Source of the DNA: Candidatus Hydrogenedens sp.
GTDB lineage: Bacteria; Hydrogenedentota; Hydrogenedentia; Hydrogenedentales; Hydrogenedentaceae
Direction of reading: 5' to 3'
NCBI GenBank assembly: GCA_035361075.1
Contig: DAOSBX010000009.1
Span: forward strand, 34,788-98,787
DNA length: 64,000 nucleotides
Both the position numbers and the translations under genes were made by a program. The notes below the pieces were generated by a model, which saw only the letters and a list, made by a program, of their open reading frames with translations, ran no database searches and was not told the origin of the DNA. Of this stretch, positions 28,253-38,000 are shown one piece after another; position 1 is the stretch's first letter, and every line of letters begins with the position of its first letter.

Positions 28253-29389
28253 ATGATTAGCAAACGAATTGTTTTTACAATTTCATTACTCTGCTTATGT
28301 TTTATTTTGGAGTTTCGGATTACCAGTAATAACCAGATTAAGAATTGTTCAGCCTTATGGCAAAAGAATTATAAAAATATTTTGAGTGGCTTTGGTAATA
28401 TGTACAATTTTCATGTACTTCATGAACCTGATGCAGAATATCCATTCAAAGCATGGTTTTTTGGTTGGGCAGTTGAGGACTGCAATAGAAACATTCCTGA
28501 CTTTAAGGGTTGTGATGCTATTTTTATGGCACGGTCAAAGAAATTGGAAGGACCATGGGAGGTATATTCGGGTGATAATACATGGGATATTACCTGCAAT
28601 CCGAAGTTGTGGAAGCCGTTATTTAGTACTTCGGGAACCTATTTTGATGAATGGCATAATGGTGACCCATCTGTTATTAAAGTAGGGAATAAATACTACA
28701 TGGCATATAGTGCTACTGGGCATGATAAAGACAGAATTCCTGCGGATACACCTAACGATACGGATGGCGATTTCTATTGTGTTATGGGTGCCGTGTCTGA
28801 TGATGGGGTACACTGGAAACGTTCGGAAAAGCCTATTTTGGAATATGTTGGCGAGTTAGGTTCCAAAGATAAGGCAGGAGATGTTACTTTATGGGGTACT
28901 TACCATCGTCCCTCAATTATGTATGAAGACGGCAAGTTTAAAATTTGGTTTGATTACTGGACACCACGTGGAACTGCAATGGGCTATGCTGAGAATCATG
29001 GAGATTTCATGAAGTCTGAAGATTGGAAATTGATTCGTATTGGCGAAAATCCTTGCCTTTGGGAATTTCCAAACCCTGATGTTGTCAAGGTTAAAAACAT
29101 TTATTATGCCTATGCAGACCCTGGTGGATATGAACATCATGGCTGGAAAGGAAGAAAAATTACTGAAGCCATATCAAAAGATGGTGTCCATTGGCAGATT
29201 ACAGGTTATATTGACCCTGACCCAGATACTCCTGCGACGCATGTGCCCGAAGCAATTGTAATCAATGAGAAAGGAAAAGATATGATATATCTTTTCTATT
29301 CCTGCCAGATTGGAGGAGACCCTGATTATAATTTTCGGTATAATCGTATCCGTTTTATGTGTCGAGAAGTTTCCGAATCAGAAATGTGA
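28253..29389 (+). CDS. Exported five-bladed beta-propeller glycosidase-like protein (GH43/GH117-like)
   Basis: About 378 aa with an N-terminal hydrophobic signal or anchor (residues 4-20). I chose ATG 28253 since AAAGGATATAAG precedes it; ATG 28220 has no ribosome site. The sequence shows repeated propeller strands: ARSKKLEGPWEVYSG, DPSVIKVGNKYYMAYSA, GAVSDDGVHWKRS, RPSIMYEDGKFKIWFDYW, and AISKDGVHWQITG. Blades with an Asp-Pro before V/I and the phrase SKDGVHW are typical of the GH43/32/62/68/117 group. The acidic residues DPSV and the later PEAI are candidate catalytic positions. The exact family and substrate are unresolved. It lies upstream of a fucose-isomerase-like gene. Confidence 0.78.
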   Translation: MISKRIVFTISLLCLCFILEFRITSNNQIKNCSALWQKNYKNILSGFGNMYNFHVLHEPDAEYPFKAWFFGWAVEDCNRNIPDFKGCDAIFMARSKKLEGPWEVYSGDNTWDITCNPKLWKPLFSTSGTYFDEWHNGDPSVIKVGNKYYMAYSATGHDKDRIPADTPNDTDGDFYCVMGAVSDDGVHWKRSEKPILEYVGELGSKDKAGDVTLWGTYHRPSIMYEDGKFKIWFDYWTPRGTAMGYAENHGDFMKSEDWKLIRIGENPCLWEFPNPDVVKVKNIYYAYADPGGYEHHGWKGRKITEAISKDGVHWQITGYIDPDPDTPATHVPEAIVINEKGKDMIYLFYSCQIGGDPDYNFRYNRIRFMCREVSESEM

Positions 29390-29504
29390 AAAGACAATTA
29401 AGAAATATCACAGGTATATCCAAAAATGACAGCCATAATTTGAGACTAAATGTAATCCGTGATTAATATACTATAAAAGAAGAAAACAAATAAGGAAAAG
29501 AATT

Positions 29505-30917
29505 ATGAACAAGAATCTTACTTTTGGAGTTATCGTCGGAAATCGAGGGTTCTTCCCTGACATCCTTGCCAAAGAAGGGCATGCTGAAATTGTGAAACTA
29601 TTGAAAAAACAAGGTTTTGGTATTGTAATACTTGGTGAAGAGGATACAAAGTATGGAGCAGTTGAGACATGGGAAGATGCAAAAATATGTGCTGATTTAT
29701 TTAAAAAACATAGGGATGATATTGATGGAATTATTGTTACACTACCAAATTTTGGTGATGAGCGTGCTGTTGCCAATACATTACGTTTAGCCAACCTACA
29801 AGTGCCAATATTAATTCATGCACAACCAGACAACCCTAATGAAATGAGTATTAGTCGGAGAAGGGATTCGTTCTGTGGTAAAATCAGCGTTTGTGCAAAC
29901 CTAAATCAATACCGCATTCCTTTTACTTTAACAACATTTCACACAGAACCACTAAACTCCCCCGAGTTTTTAGAAGATTTGCACACATTTGCAGGGACAT
30001 GTAGAGTAGTCCGTGGACTAAAAAACTGCCGTGTTGGTGCAATGGGGGCACGTCCTTCTGCATTTAATACGGTTCGATACAGCGAAAAACTCCTTGAAAA
30101 TTACGGCATATCCATTGAAACAATAGACCTATCTGAAATTTTGGGACAAGCGGAGAAGCTTTCTGCAAATGACACGTTGGTCAAAGAAAAGTGCAAAGAA
30201 ATCTCAGAATATATATCTGTTAAGTCAATTCCAGTGACAGCAATCGAGCGGATGGCTCGCTTTTCTATTGTCACGGAACGATGGATTAAAGAAAAGGAAT
30301 TGGATGCCACGGCTATCCAATGTTGGACTGCACTTGAAACATATTTCGGAGTAGTGCCTTGCACATGTATGAGTATGCTAAGTGAAAAACTTATACCAAG
30401 TGCATGTGAAGTAGATGTATGCGGAGCTATTTCAATGTATTCTCTGTCCCTTGCTTCGCAACGTCCCAGTGCATTATTGGATTGGAACAACAATTACAAA
30501 AATGACCCAGACCGTTGTGTTATGTTCCACTGTTCCAATTTACCCAAATCATTCTTTAAAAAGCCAGCGATGGATTATCAGGCGATAATTGCAGGTTCCG
30601 TTGGAAAAGAAAATACGTATGGAACTGTTACAGGGCAAATCATATCCAGCCCTATGACTTTCGCACGTGTCTGTACACGTGAAGATTTGGGTGAAATTCA
30701 AGCATTTGTTGGTGAAGGAGAATTTACTAATGACAAATTAAATTCTTTCGGTGGTTATGGTGTTGCCAAGATTATTAATCTTCAAACACTTCTTCACTAT
30801 ATCTGTATTAACGGATTTGAACACCATGTGGCAGTAACACTCGGCAAATCAGCACAAAGCGTTTATGAGGCATGGGAGAAATATCTTGGCTGGGATGTGT
30901 ATTATCATTTTAGTTAG
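29505..30917 (+). CDS. L-fucose/L-arabinose isomerase-like protein
   Basis: A 470-aa cytoplasmic protein of the FucI/AraA isomerase superfamily. The N-terminal part has a Rossmann-like pattern with FDGIIVTLPNFGDE-type sequence (DGIIVTLPNFGDE), the middle has VGAMGARPSAFNTVRYSE, and the C-terminal part has IQCWTALETYFG and the metal-site region CEVDVCGAISMYSL. Bona fide FucI is about 590 aa and AraA about 500, so this belongs to the shorter, poorly characterised relatives. The reaction is probably aldose-ketose isomerisation, but the substrate is unknown. It has a good AAGGA site. The RbsC-type permease gene follows 50 bases later, suggesting uptake and use of one sugar. Confidence 0.82.
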   Translation: MNKNLTFGVIVGNRGFFPDILAKEGHAEIVKLLKKQGFGIVILGEEDTKYGAVETWEDAKICADLFKKHRDDIDGIIVTLPNFGDERAVANTLRLANLQVPILIHAQPDNPNEMSISRRRDSFCGKISVCANLNQYRIPFTLTTFHTEPLNSPEFLEDLHTFAGTCRVVRGLKNCRVGAMGARPSAFNTVRYSEKLLENYGISIETIDLSEILGQAEKLSANDTLVKEKCKEISEYISVKSIPVTAIERMARFSIVTERWIKEKELDATAIQCWTALETYFGVVPCTCMSMLSEKLIPSACEVDVCGAISMYSLSLASQRPSALLDWNNNYKNDPDRCVMFHCSNLPKSFFKKPAMDYQAIIAGSVGKENTYGTVTGQIISSPMTFARVCTREDLGEIQAFVGEGEFTNDKLNSFGGYGVAKIINLQTLLHYICINGFEHHVAVTLGKSAQSVYEAWEKYLGWDVYYHFS

Positions 30918-30967
30918 ATAAAATAATGCATACTTGGTAGAGCGATAAAACTAAAAAGGGTTTAAAT

Positions 30968-31948
30968 ATGCCAAAAGAATTCAGTCGTGTGAAAAGAACA
31001 TTATCCCGACAATCTCCTCTAATTATTTTTGCAATATTATGTATTATTCTTGCGTTTATTTCACCTGATTTCCGAAAAGTAGAAAATTTGACCAGTGTTG
31101 CATATCGTACCTCTGTAATTGGGATTATGTGTGTTGGAGAATTATTGGTTATCTTAACAGCAGGAATTGACCTTTCTGTCGGAAGTGTCGCTGCTTTTGC
31201 AAGTATGTCTGCATGCCTATTGATGAAAAACTTACACCAAGCCAACTATCCCGATTATCTTGTGGTAATAATCGGTATTTTTGTGGGAATTGCCTGTGGA
31301 GGTTTTGCTGGTTTTATTAATGGGTTATTAATTACTAAGGGGAAAATACCTCCGTTTATTGCCACATTAGGTATGATGATGGCAGCACGTGGGGTTACTT
31401 TGGTTATTAGTGGTGCTCAGACCATTTTCGGCTTGCCTAACAGCTTCTCATGGTTGGGCGGAACATTATACTGGTGGATACCAGTTTCAATCACAGGTAG
31501 TTTAGCAGTTATATTTGCGTTCGTCCTTACGATGACCCGTTTCGGTAGAGCACTTTATGCTATTGGCGGAAATATAACTGCAACGCGACTCTCTGGAATA
31601 CGTGTGGAGCTTGTTCGTACCATTGCTTATGTCTTATGTGGAGCCATGGCAGGATTGGCGGGTCTGGTATTAGCATCACGGACCAGCGTTGCCGACCCAA
31701 ACGCTGCGCAAACCTACGAATTAGATGCCATTGCCGCATGTGTTATTGGCGGTGCAAGCCTGATGGGAGGTGAAGGTGGTGCTATTTCTGCGTTAGCAGG
31801 GGCTCTGATTATCATGGTTCTCAGAAATTTCTGTAATATTGAAAACATTAATGCCTATTGGCAACAAGTATTTGTCGGTGCTCTACTTGTAATTCTTGTT
31901 TTCTACGATAATCTCCGCAAACGTCTATCTGGAACCATACAAAGCTAA
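30968..31948 (+). CDS. RbsC-type sugar ABC transporter permease
   Basis: A 326-aa membrane protein with about eight to ten hydrophobic helices. Family hallmarks are VAYRTSVIGIMCVGELLVILTAGIDLSVGSV in outline (the GIDLSVGS motif), KGKIPPFIATLGMMMAARG, and the coupling region ALYAIGGNITATRLSGIRV with AYVLCGAMAGLAGLV. The BPD_transp_2 (ribose/xylose/galactoside) family imports sugars with a periplasmic binding protein and a fused double ATPase. Neither partner is in this operon: the next gene is convergent. The permease either uses components coded elsewhere or belongs to a split system. It follows the isomerase-like gene on the same strand. Confidence 0.92.
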   Translation: MPKEFSRVKRTLSRQSPLIIFAILCIILAFISPDFRKVENLTSVAYRTSVIGIMCVGELLVILTAGIDLSVGSVAAFASMSACLLMKNLHQANYPDYLVVIIGIFVGIACGGFAGFINGLLITKGKIPPFIATLGMMMAARGVTLVISGAQTIFGLPNSFSWLGGTLYWWIPVSITGSLAVIFAFVLTMTRFGRALYAIGGNITATRLSGIRVELVRTIAYVLCGAMAGLAGLVLASRTSVADPNAAQTYELDAIAACVIGGASLMGGEGGAISALAGALIIMVLRNFCNIENINAYWQQVFVGALLVILVFYDNLRKRLSGTIQS

Positions 31949-31953
31949 CCCTC

Positions 31954-31974
31954 TGACGTTGAATTTCGATGTCA
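31954..31974 (+). terminator. Hairpin after the sugar permease gene
   Basis: A nine-pair stem with two G-T wobbles (TGACGTTGA against TTCGATGTCA, loop of three) begins six bases after the permease stop. A short T-rich stretch follows. Its place between convergent genes supports a terminator, but the U-tract is poor. Confidence 0.4.
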
Positions 31975-32055
31975 TATTGTCATTTTACTATGTAATTTTT
32001 CATATAAAAAAGATAGAGTGTAATGTATGGGATTTTCTTATAGGATAGGGGTTCG

Positions 32056-32970
32056 TTATTTTTTAGGTGGAAAGATGAGTCCAATAAGTCTGTAAATTAG
32101 TTTTGCTATGGTGAATTGTGGATGGTGCAGGAAGGGAATGGGACTGAGTTCACTTACATCAAATCCGACAATTTTTCTCTCTTTTGATAAGACAGAGAAG
32201 AAATGATTAATCCATTCCCAAGTTAGACCTCCGGGTTCCGGTGTCCCAGTAGATGGGATAATACTTGGGTCAAAAACATCACAATCTAATGTGATGTATA
32301 CCTGTTCATCGGAGAGGTCTACGATTTCTTTTATAGATATCTTTTCTCGTTCTTTTAGTTTATGGGCGTAGAAGGTGAAGACACGGTTCTTTTCTTGTTT
32401 TAAGATTTCTGGCTCTTCTGGTGCTTCACTCCGTATACCCACCTGAATTAATTTCTCATTATGTCGGTCTAAAATACGTGCCATAGCACAAGCATGGTTC
32501 CATTTGTCGTTTAGGTATGCATCTCGCAAGTCACTATGGGCATCCAACTGAATAATGGTGAGGGGTTTATATGTAGTTATATGTGCGTAAACTGAACCTA
32601 CAATGCTTGAATGTTCACCACCAAGGGTAACAATGTATTTTTTCTTATTTAGCCAGTAGCTCACCTCTTTTTCTAATGTTTTTGCCAAATTTGAACCTGA
32701 GATGGAAGTAGTTCGTAGAGGGCATAATGTAGCAATTCCTCCGCATGTTTTATATGGCTCGTACCCTAATACAGTATCGTATAATTCTACTTCGTGTGAG
32801 GCGTTGATGATTGCTTCTGGTCCTTTTTTTGAGCCTTTTCCGAATGTTGATGTTTTTTCAAATGGTACAGGCAACACTATAACATTTGCAGTGTCCGAAT
32901 GAGAAAAATTTTGAGACAACGCCATGAAATTTTCTTTTTCAGACAAATATGTTTTTCCACTTCTATTCAT
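32056..32970 (-). CDS. speB: Agmatinase-like ureohydrolase (arginase superfamily)
   Basis: A 304-aa manganese ureohydrolase. All metal-ligand motifs are present: GGEHSS, QLDAHSDLRD, TLDCDVFDPSI and GFDVSE. Length matches agmatinase (about 305 aa). Agmatinase removes urea from agmatine to give putrescine. Related ureohydrolases act on guanidinobutyl polyamines, and the neighbouring deoxyhypusine-synthase-like gene, nine bases upstream, makes that option worth considering. The N-terminal 15 residues before MALSQNF are unusual; an in-frame ATG at 32925 is an alternative start. It is the last gene of the speD-dhs-speB set. The exact substrate is not decided by sequence. Confidence 0.88.
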   Translation of the reverse strand: MNRSGKTYLSEKENFMALSQNFSHSDTANVIVLPVPFEKTSTFGKGSKKGPEAIINASHEVELYDTVLGYEPYKTCGGIATLCPLRTTSISGSNLAKTLEKEVSYWLNKKKYIVTLGGEHSSIVGSVYAHITTYKPLTIIQLDAHSDLRDAYLNDKWNHACAMARILDRHNEKLIQVGIRSEAPEEPEILKQEKNRVFTFYAHKLKEREKISIKEIVDLSDEQVYITLDCDVFDPSIIPSTGTPEPGGLTWEWINHFFSVLSKERKIVGFDVSELSPIPFLHHPQFTIAKLIYRLIGLIFPPKK

Positions 32971-32979
32971 ACAGCCCTC

Positions 32980-34059
32980 TTAATTTGCGTCTAATTCTTC
33001 AAAAACACATTTCATTAAGAAAGGCAGAACAAGTGTCGCATCTGCTAATACTTCTGCGTATCTACCACCTTCTTCGAGTGGCACAAATTTGCCCCAGCTC
33101 ACGCCTTCGGAATAGGTGCAACCTGATAAGCCTCCCCAATAAACAGGCTCAGGACAAATACGGACGCCGTATTGGAATCGAGGTCGTTTTATCTCTACAT
33201 TTAATCGGTTTGCGGTTATGTCATAATAAGGTCCTACTTGTTGTGCCCAATTGCGGGGAACACCACCGCCGATGGTTATAATTCCTAATCGTTTTGCTCT
33301 ACCGATTAATCGGGCGTAATGTTGTAAATCTAAAAATGGGTTAAAATTAGGCACAGCCTGAAATAATTCTTCTGGGTCCCAAACATTGTTTTCTTGCTGC
33401 CTTTTTTCAATGGCTTTTTTCATTGCCCACGTAGAAAAGTCCAGTCCCATTTCACTATCAGTAAAGGCGGGTATGTAAACGGGAACATTTTTATTATAAG
33501 CACTTCGTAAGATGCCAGGACCATAATTTAAATCTTCTAATTCTTTTCCGATAGCATGGCAGAAGCGATAAGAACACCAGAAGCCGTCTTCAGGTTCGAT
33601 TAAATCCAACACTCGAGCTACCACTTCACATACATCATTTAAATTGGCTTCCATCTCTAATGTGTCGTATACGCGGTTATAACCTTTTTCAAAAAGTTCC
33701 TTATCATCTACCTCTGGATTTACAGCGTAGTGAGTAAGTCCAATGCTTTCGGTAACACCGTGGGCAATAAGTGCACCTGTTGCGATGACCGCTTGAACCA
33801 AACCACGGTTAATCATTTCACAAATAATCATACCTTGTTTTGCCACGGTCATAGCTCCTGAAAGAGTAAGAACAACACTGCAATCCTCATCACGAAACAT
33901 TTGCAATAATACTTCGAATGCTTCTCCTAATGTTCTTCCAGTGAAAGCAGTCTTTCTCATTGCTTTGATGAGGTCACTAAACCGATGTATTTTAGACAAA
34001 TCCAGACTTTCAAGAGGCATAAGGCCATCTTCGCGACCATCATGTAATTCACGATGCAT
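32980..34059 (-). CDS. Deoxyhypusine-synthase-like aminobutyl/guanidinobutyl transferase
   Basis: A 359-aa member of the deoxyhypusine synthase (DHS) family. Conserved parts include TLSGAMTVAKQG, VIATGALIAHG, IPAFTDSEMG, TIGGGVPRN and the active-site segment EGVSWGKF. Lys324 in SWGK matches the catalytic lysine of eukaryotic DHS (SWGK, Lys329 in human). Bacteria lack hypusinated eIF5A, so bacterial homologues use small amines instead; some are reported as homospermidine synthases or as enzymes joining agmatine units. Spacing to speB is nine bases, so the two are co-translated. The ATG has GGAGAG before it, and a TATAAT lies about 20-30 bases further upstream on the minus strand. The substrate is inference. 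Confidence 0.85.
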   Translation of the reverse strand: MHRELHDGREDGLMPLESLDLSKIHRFSDLIKAMRKTAFTGRTLGEAFEVLLQMFRDEDCSVVLTLSGAMTVAKQGMIICEMINRGLVQAVIATGALIAHGVTESIGLTHYAVNPEVDDKELFEKGYNRVYDTLEMEANLNDVCEVVARVLDLIEPEDGFWCSYRFCHAIGKELEDLNYGPGILRSAYNKNVPVYIPAFTDSEMGLDFSTWAMKKAIEKRQQENNVWDPEELFQAVPNFNPFLDLQHYARLIGRAKRLGIITIGGGVPRNWAQQVGPYYDITANRLNVEIKRPRFQYGVRICPEPVYWGGLSGCTYSEGVSWGKFVPLEEGGRYAEVLADATLVLPFLMKCVFEELDAN

Positions 34060-34246
34060 GGCTACTCTCCTATTATCTGCATTGTATTTAGAGTATTATA
34101 AACAGAAATCGAATAACAAAGGAAGGTATAGCCTAAGAGAATACTCTCCCTTTGCTTGTTTTGTAACGTTATTCCTGCTCTATTTAGAGAAAAAAACACC
34201 CTATCTATTTTGGCAGGAATTATCTGTCCCAAGCATCCAGAAAAAA

Positions 34247-34654
34247 TTATTTGTTTGCCATTGCAAAGGACTCAATTTTGTGAATTGACGACGGTATCTC
34301 TTCTTCAATGGGAAACCGAGGCAACTCACGGATTGTAACATCTCCGAGATCTAATTCTTCTTGGATATAACGGAACACAATCCGTGGGTCTGTCTTTCCA
34401 CAAGTAAAGATGTCCATAGCGATGAGCCCTAAATCTGCATAGGTATGAGCAGAGCAATGGCTTTCATCTAACATGACCAAGGCGGCAAATCCGGGGGGGG
34501 AATCACTCCCAAATTTGTAACGAACTTGCGAAATTACAGTCGCGCCGGCTCGTTCCGCAGCACGAGCCATCACGTTCAACACCAGCTTGTCATTTAAGCA
34601 TAGGTCGCGCGACACATTCCGACAATCGATAATAAGATGCATGCCCTTGTGCAA
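34247..34654 (-). CDS. speD: S-adenosylmethionine decarboxylase proenzyme (prokaryotic class 1B)
   Basis: A 135-aa pyruvoyl enzyme, the usual class 1B size. It decarboxylates AdoMet to supply aminopropyl groups. The self-cleavage and active-site segment is LDESHCSAHTY with Ser65 (becomes pyruvoyl), His70 and Cys85 in FTCG; the Ser, +5 and +20 spacing matches the Thermotoga enzyme. I chose the TTG at 34654: GGAGGG at 34663-34668 is eight bases upstream of it but about 20 bases from the first in-frame ATG (34642). A run of eight C on the coding strand (SPP, near 34493-34500) could be a sequencing or slippage hotspot. No spermidine synthase (speE) gene is in the window. Confidence 0.92.
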   Translation of the reverse strand: MHKGMHLIIDCRNVSRDLCLNDKLVLNVMARAAERAGATVISQVRYKFGSDSPPGFAALVMLDESHCSAHTYADLGLIAMDIFTCGKTDPRIVFRYIQEELDLGDVTIRELPRFPIEEEIPSSIHKIESFAMANK

Positions 34655-34790
34655 TTCATAAACCCTCCTATAGGTTTATTGTTTTTAGTTGGTACCGCGT
34701 TGCCGCCTTACGCTGGTCGCCTCACTAAGGAGCTTAGGGCTTGGGGTCGGCTTGTGCCGCCTCCATATCACACGGAGATATGCAGGCTAT
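34655..34790 (-). ncRNA. Structured leader RNA upstream of speD (candidate riboswitch)
   Basis: A GC-rich island in very AT-rich surroundings, directly before speD. On the minus strand, in transcript order: hairpin A at 34759-34787 (GCC, two-base internal mismatch, CAUAUC, seven-base loop, GAUAUG, GGC); hairpin B at 34725-34737 (CUAAG-CUC-CUUAG); hairpin C at 34695-34716 (CC, bulged A, GCG, 11-base loop, CGCGG); then hairpin D at 34658-34679 (AUAAACC, eight-base loop, GGUUUAU), whose loop and stem hold the speD Shine-Dalgarno. GGCGGCA occurs twice. CUCC/GGAG in the A region offers an alternative fold. Overall this resembles a sensing domain plus an SD-sequestering switch. I do not recognise the class. 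Confidence 0.6.
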
Positions 34791-34879
34791 ATATTTTAAA
34801 TTGGTAGAATGTTACAAAATTTAATACGAAAAATCAAGTTAAAAGTTACAAAAATTTTAAATTTTTTTTAAAAACAGTC

Positions 34880-34920
34880 ATATTTATGAAAGCCTCTATT
34901 TATGAGGCTTTCATAAATAT
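34880..34920 (-). terminator. Intrinsic terminator with perfect 17-bp stem
   Basis: Perfect inverted repeat, arms 34880-34896 and 34904-34920, loop TATTTAT. On the minus strand a U-rich run (TGTTTTTTAAAAAAAA) follows. It ends transcription from the 1173-aa gene that stops at 35067. The intervening 34921-35066 sequence is low-complexity A/T with repeated GTTACAAAAA units and holds no gene. Confidence 0.85.
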
Positions 34921-35066
34921 ACAGTTTTAGTTATTTTTTTGTTACAAAAATTTTTTTGTTACAAAAACAAATTCTTAATAAAAAAAATAAAAGAAATTTT
35001 TCAAAAAATATTTAAAATGTATTTTTTCAAAAAAATAAAATGTACTTTTTATTGGAAATGTTAATC

Positions 35067-38000
35067 TTATTTTAGATGTTTATTTAGCCATTGAAATGCT
35101 TCTTCTTGCATTTCGCGGTTAAATTCATGAGGGACATTCCATATTTTTGTATGCAAGTTTTCTGGTGTTCCTTGAGTCTGCCAGACATTCCCCATAATCT
35201 TATATGCTTCTTCTACACCTTCTAATGGAAATAAAATATCTTTTGTGCCGTTGAAGAACAACATTGGTTTCGGACATGCTAAACTGGCAACATCGGGTAT
35301 GTCCAGATACAAATACAGATTTGGTGCTAACATTGAATATGCGGATTGCCCTCGTGTCTGATTATTGTCAGGTACCATCAATGATGGTGTGGTAGCCATC
35401 CAGCAAATAGCACAGCCTGCTTTAATGTTATCCGATAATGCACTTAGCATCCATGTGCGATGTGCTCCCATGGAAAGTCCTATTGCACCTATATGTTCAC
35501 CATCAACCTCTGGTAGACTTTTCAAAAACTCCACAGAACGAATATCATCCCATGTTATAATCCCCAACCATGATGTTCCTAAATGAAATATGTTTGACCC
35601 TAATTGTTGTTGATGTTCATACTGACTACCTTCACATTCCTGACGTGCACCCCAAAATAGGGCATCAATTGCGAGAACAATATAGCCTTGCTTTGCAAGT
35701 TCATCACCGATAAATCTACCACCATAATATTTATTTACCCAATCTGTTGCATCATCAACTACCTCATCACGTTCCGCTATAGGCTGGACGACCTTTTCTT
35801 TACCGATACTAAAATGTGCACCGTGGTCATGCAAGCACACGACCGCAGGGAAAGGAGGTGTCCCTTTCGGGATTAGCAAATAGGCTGGTATACGTTCCCA
35901 TTCAGATATGTTCATAATCAGTTTCCGTGCAACATAAGATTTTCGATCTTCCTCTATAATTAATTCGGGTCTGAACAAGGTAAACGGTGGTGGAGAACCG
36001 AGACATTCAAAAACCTTCTTACGACCTTCCTTCTTCCAATCTTCGAAATTAGTAAATTTCCCCTGTTCATAACGAAAAGAAGGCACATAATTTTTTAGCC
36101 AATCTGCCGTAAATTTAGGAAGTGTTTTTTCGATAGAACAATTTTTGCCTGTCTCTATATTTGTTTCTGTTTTCGGTAATGTCATACGCATCAAGATTGT
36201 CCGTAATTCAGGGTGTGAAATATTCAAAACACGCTCTGCGTCCCTGTGTTTCAGGTAATAATTCAGAACACTTGCAAAGAAAACTACTCCTTCGGGAGGC
36301 AAGACATCTGTGCAGGAGATATTTCCCTCTGTATAATCTCTTGAATAATCGCGTTCCTCAAACGTTTTGTATATTTCTTCTAAATTTTTTCCTGCTTCTA
36401 CCTTACCTGTTGCATATTCCCATGGTCCTAAACTGTTCAAGACACATTGGTTCCGTATTAAACCTGCAACCCGTGCCTGTAAAACAGTTTCAATTCTATC
36501 TAAACAAAGGTCAAAATAAGGGGACTTTTCCTTTAACACGGAACAAGCATCTACCAATTGCTGGGCATGTTCAATCCCTTGTCCAATGAATGTAAGTGGT
36601 GAACGTGGATGGGGATAACGCCAACCACCTACAGGGTCGCCACTTTCCGCAATAAACTTTGCAATAGATTCTATGGTTTCATATAAACGAGGTTCATCTG
36701 GGAATTCCTTATACAAATCTGGCAATCCCTGCAATGCATAGCCCAAAATATAAGGTTTCGGGAACGGATTTTTATATCCAGTCTGGTCATTTTGAATAAA
36801 TGGCACATCTTTTTTTAATGGTTCACCACCTTGAGAAAATAAATGATTATCACATAATTTTTCACGTAATTCACGGAACAGTCGTAAGGCATGTTGTACA
36901 TATTCTTGTTTCCCCAAAGCATGGTATAGAATCATAAAATCTTTTACAACCCCTACATTTCTGCATTCCCCTGTATTGGCGTGAACATTCTCTTTTGCAT
37001 ATTCAATCTGCCACTTTAAACCACATGCATAAAATGGGTCACCAGTCTCCTCATACGCAAAAAGTAAATTGTCAAAGCCTTTTGTGCAGAAGGTAACAGA
37101 GTCATTAGAACGCCACATAAAATTATTGTCATCTTCATGTATTTTGGGGTCTCTGCCTCGAATATTGTTATAACGCGTTCCTCCAAAATTTGTTTTTTCT
37201 AACTCGCCCCACCATATTGACAACTGTGTATAATTTTGACACCACAGTAAGAAGGTCTTTCGTATTTCTGGGTTTGCTGTTCGTAGAGATTCATAAAATA
37301 TTTCTGTATTATGATTCAATCGGTTCATCCCAAAAACAGAGTTTACGGGCATAGTGGACACATTCCCGAAATCATCTCCATAAAGCCTTGGTATTGCCAT
37401 AGCGTTTCTATGCCAACGGACAATTTCTTTTAATAATTCATTCTCCGGCTCCGGACATTCTTCACAATGATATATAGATTTCCACATAGAAATTGGGACA
37501 CAACAAATCACTGGTGGTTCCAATAATTCATTCCATTCACTCATATCTGAAGGACCGATATACAAACACGCAGTACGCCATGCCATTGGTTGGTGTGGAA
37601 CTTTGTCTATTTCCCGACTTCGCAAATAAGTAACGTTCCACCCATTGGAAGTAGGTTTGCTGTAAATGGAGCCTTTTCGCCAGTTTACTGCATCTGGAAA
37701 ACATAATTTTTTGCCTGTTTCTGTCCGAAATGAAATGTCTTTCCCTTCTTTTAGTTCATGTTCAAAGTAGTTGTCCAACAGTGTAATGCTATCTCCAAGA
37801 ATCTTTGATATATGTCCTTCGCCTTCAATACGTAAACCAAACTCTGGTGCATAGCCATCTTCCTTTGCACATCGTTGTAAAAATACTCGCACCGCAAATT
37901 GCCCTTCTGCATTTGCTCGTAATTCAATAATTTTAGGGAAAGCATCATCCCACTGTAGCCAGCGAGCCCATAAATATTGATCCCCTTGTTCTATAATTTC

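Noticed and set aside
32980..34059. Loss of the catalytic lysine in the DHS-like protein (GGGVPR in place of GGGVxK)
   Set aside because: The catalytic lysine of DHS is the one in SWGK, which is conserved here as Lys324. The GGGV region Lys/Arg change is not at the active-site lysine.
34921..35066. Low-complexity A/T stretch with GTTACAAAAA repeats as a mobile-element end or sRNA
   Set aside because: No inverted termini, target duplication or promoter; it looks like ordinary AT-rich spacer beyond the terminator.
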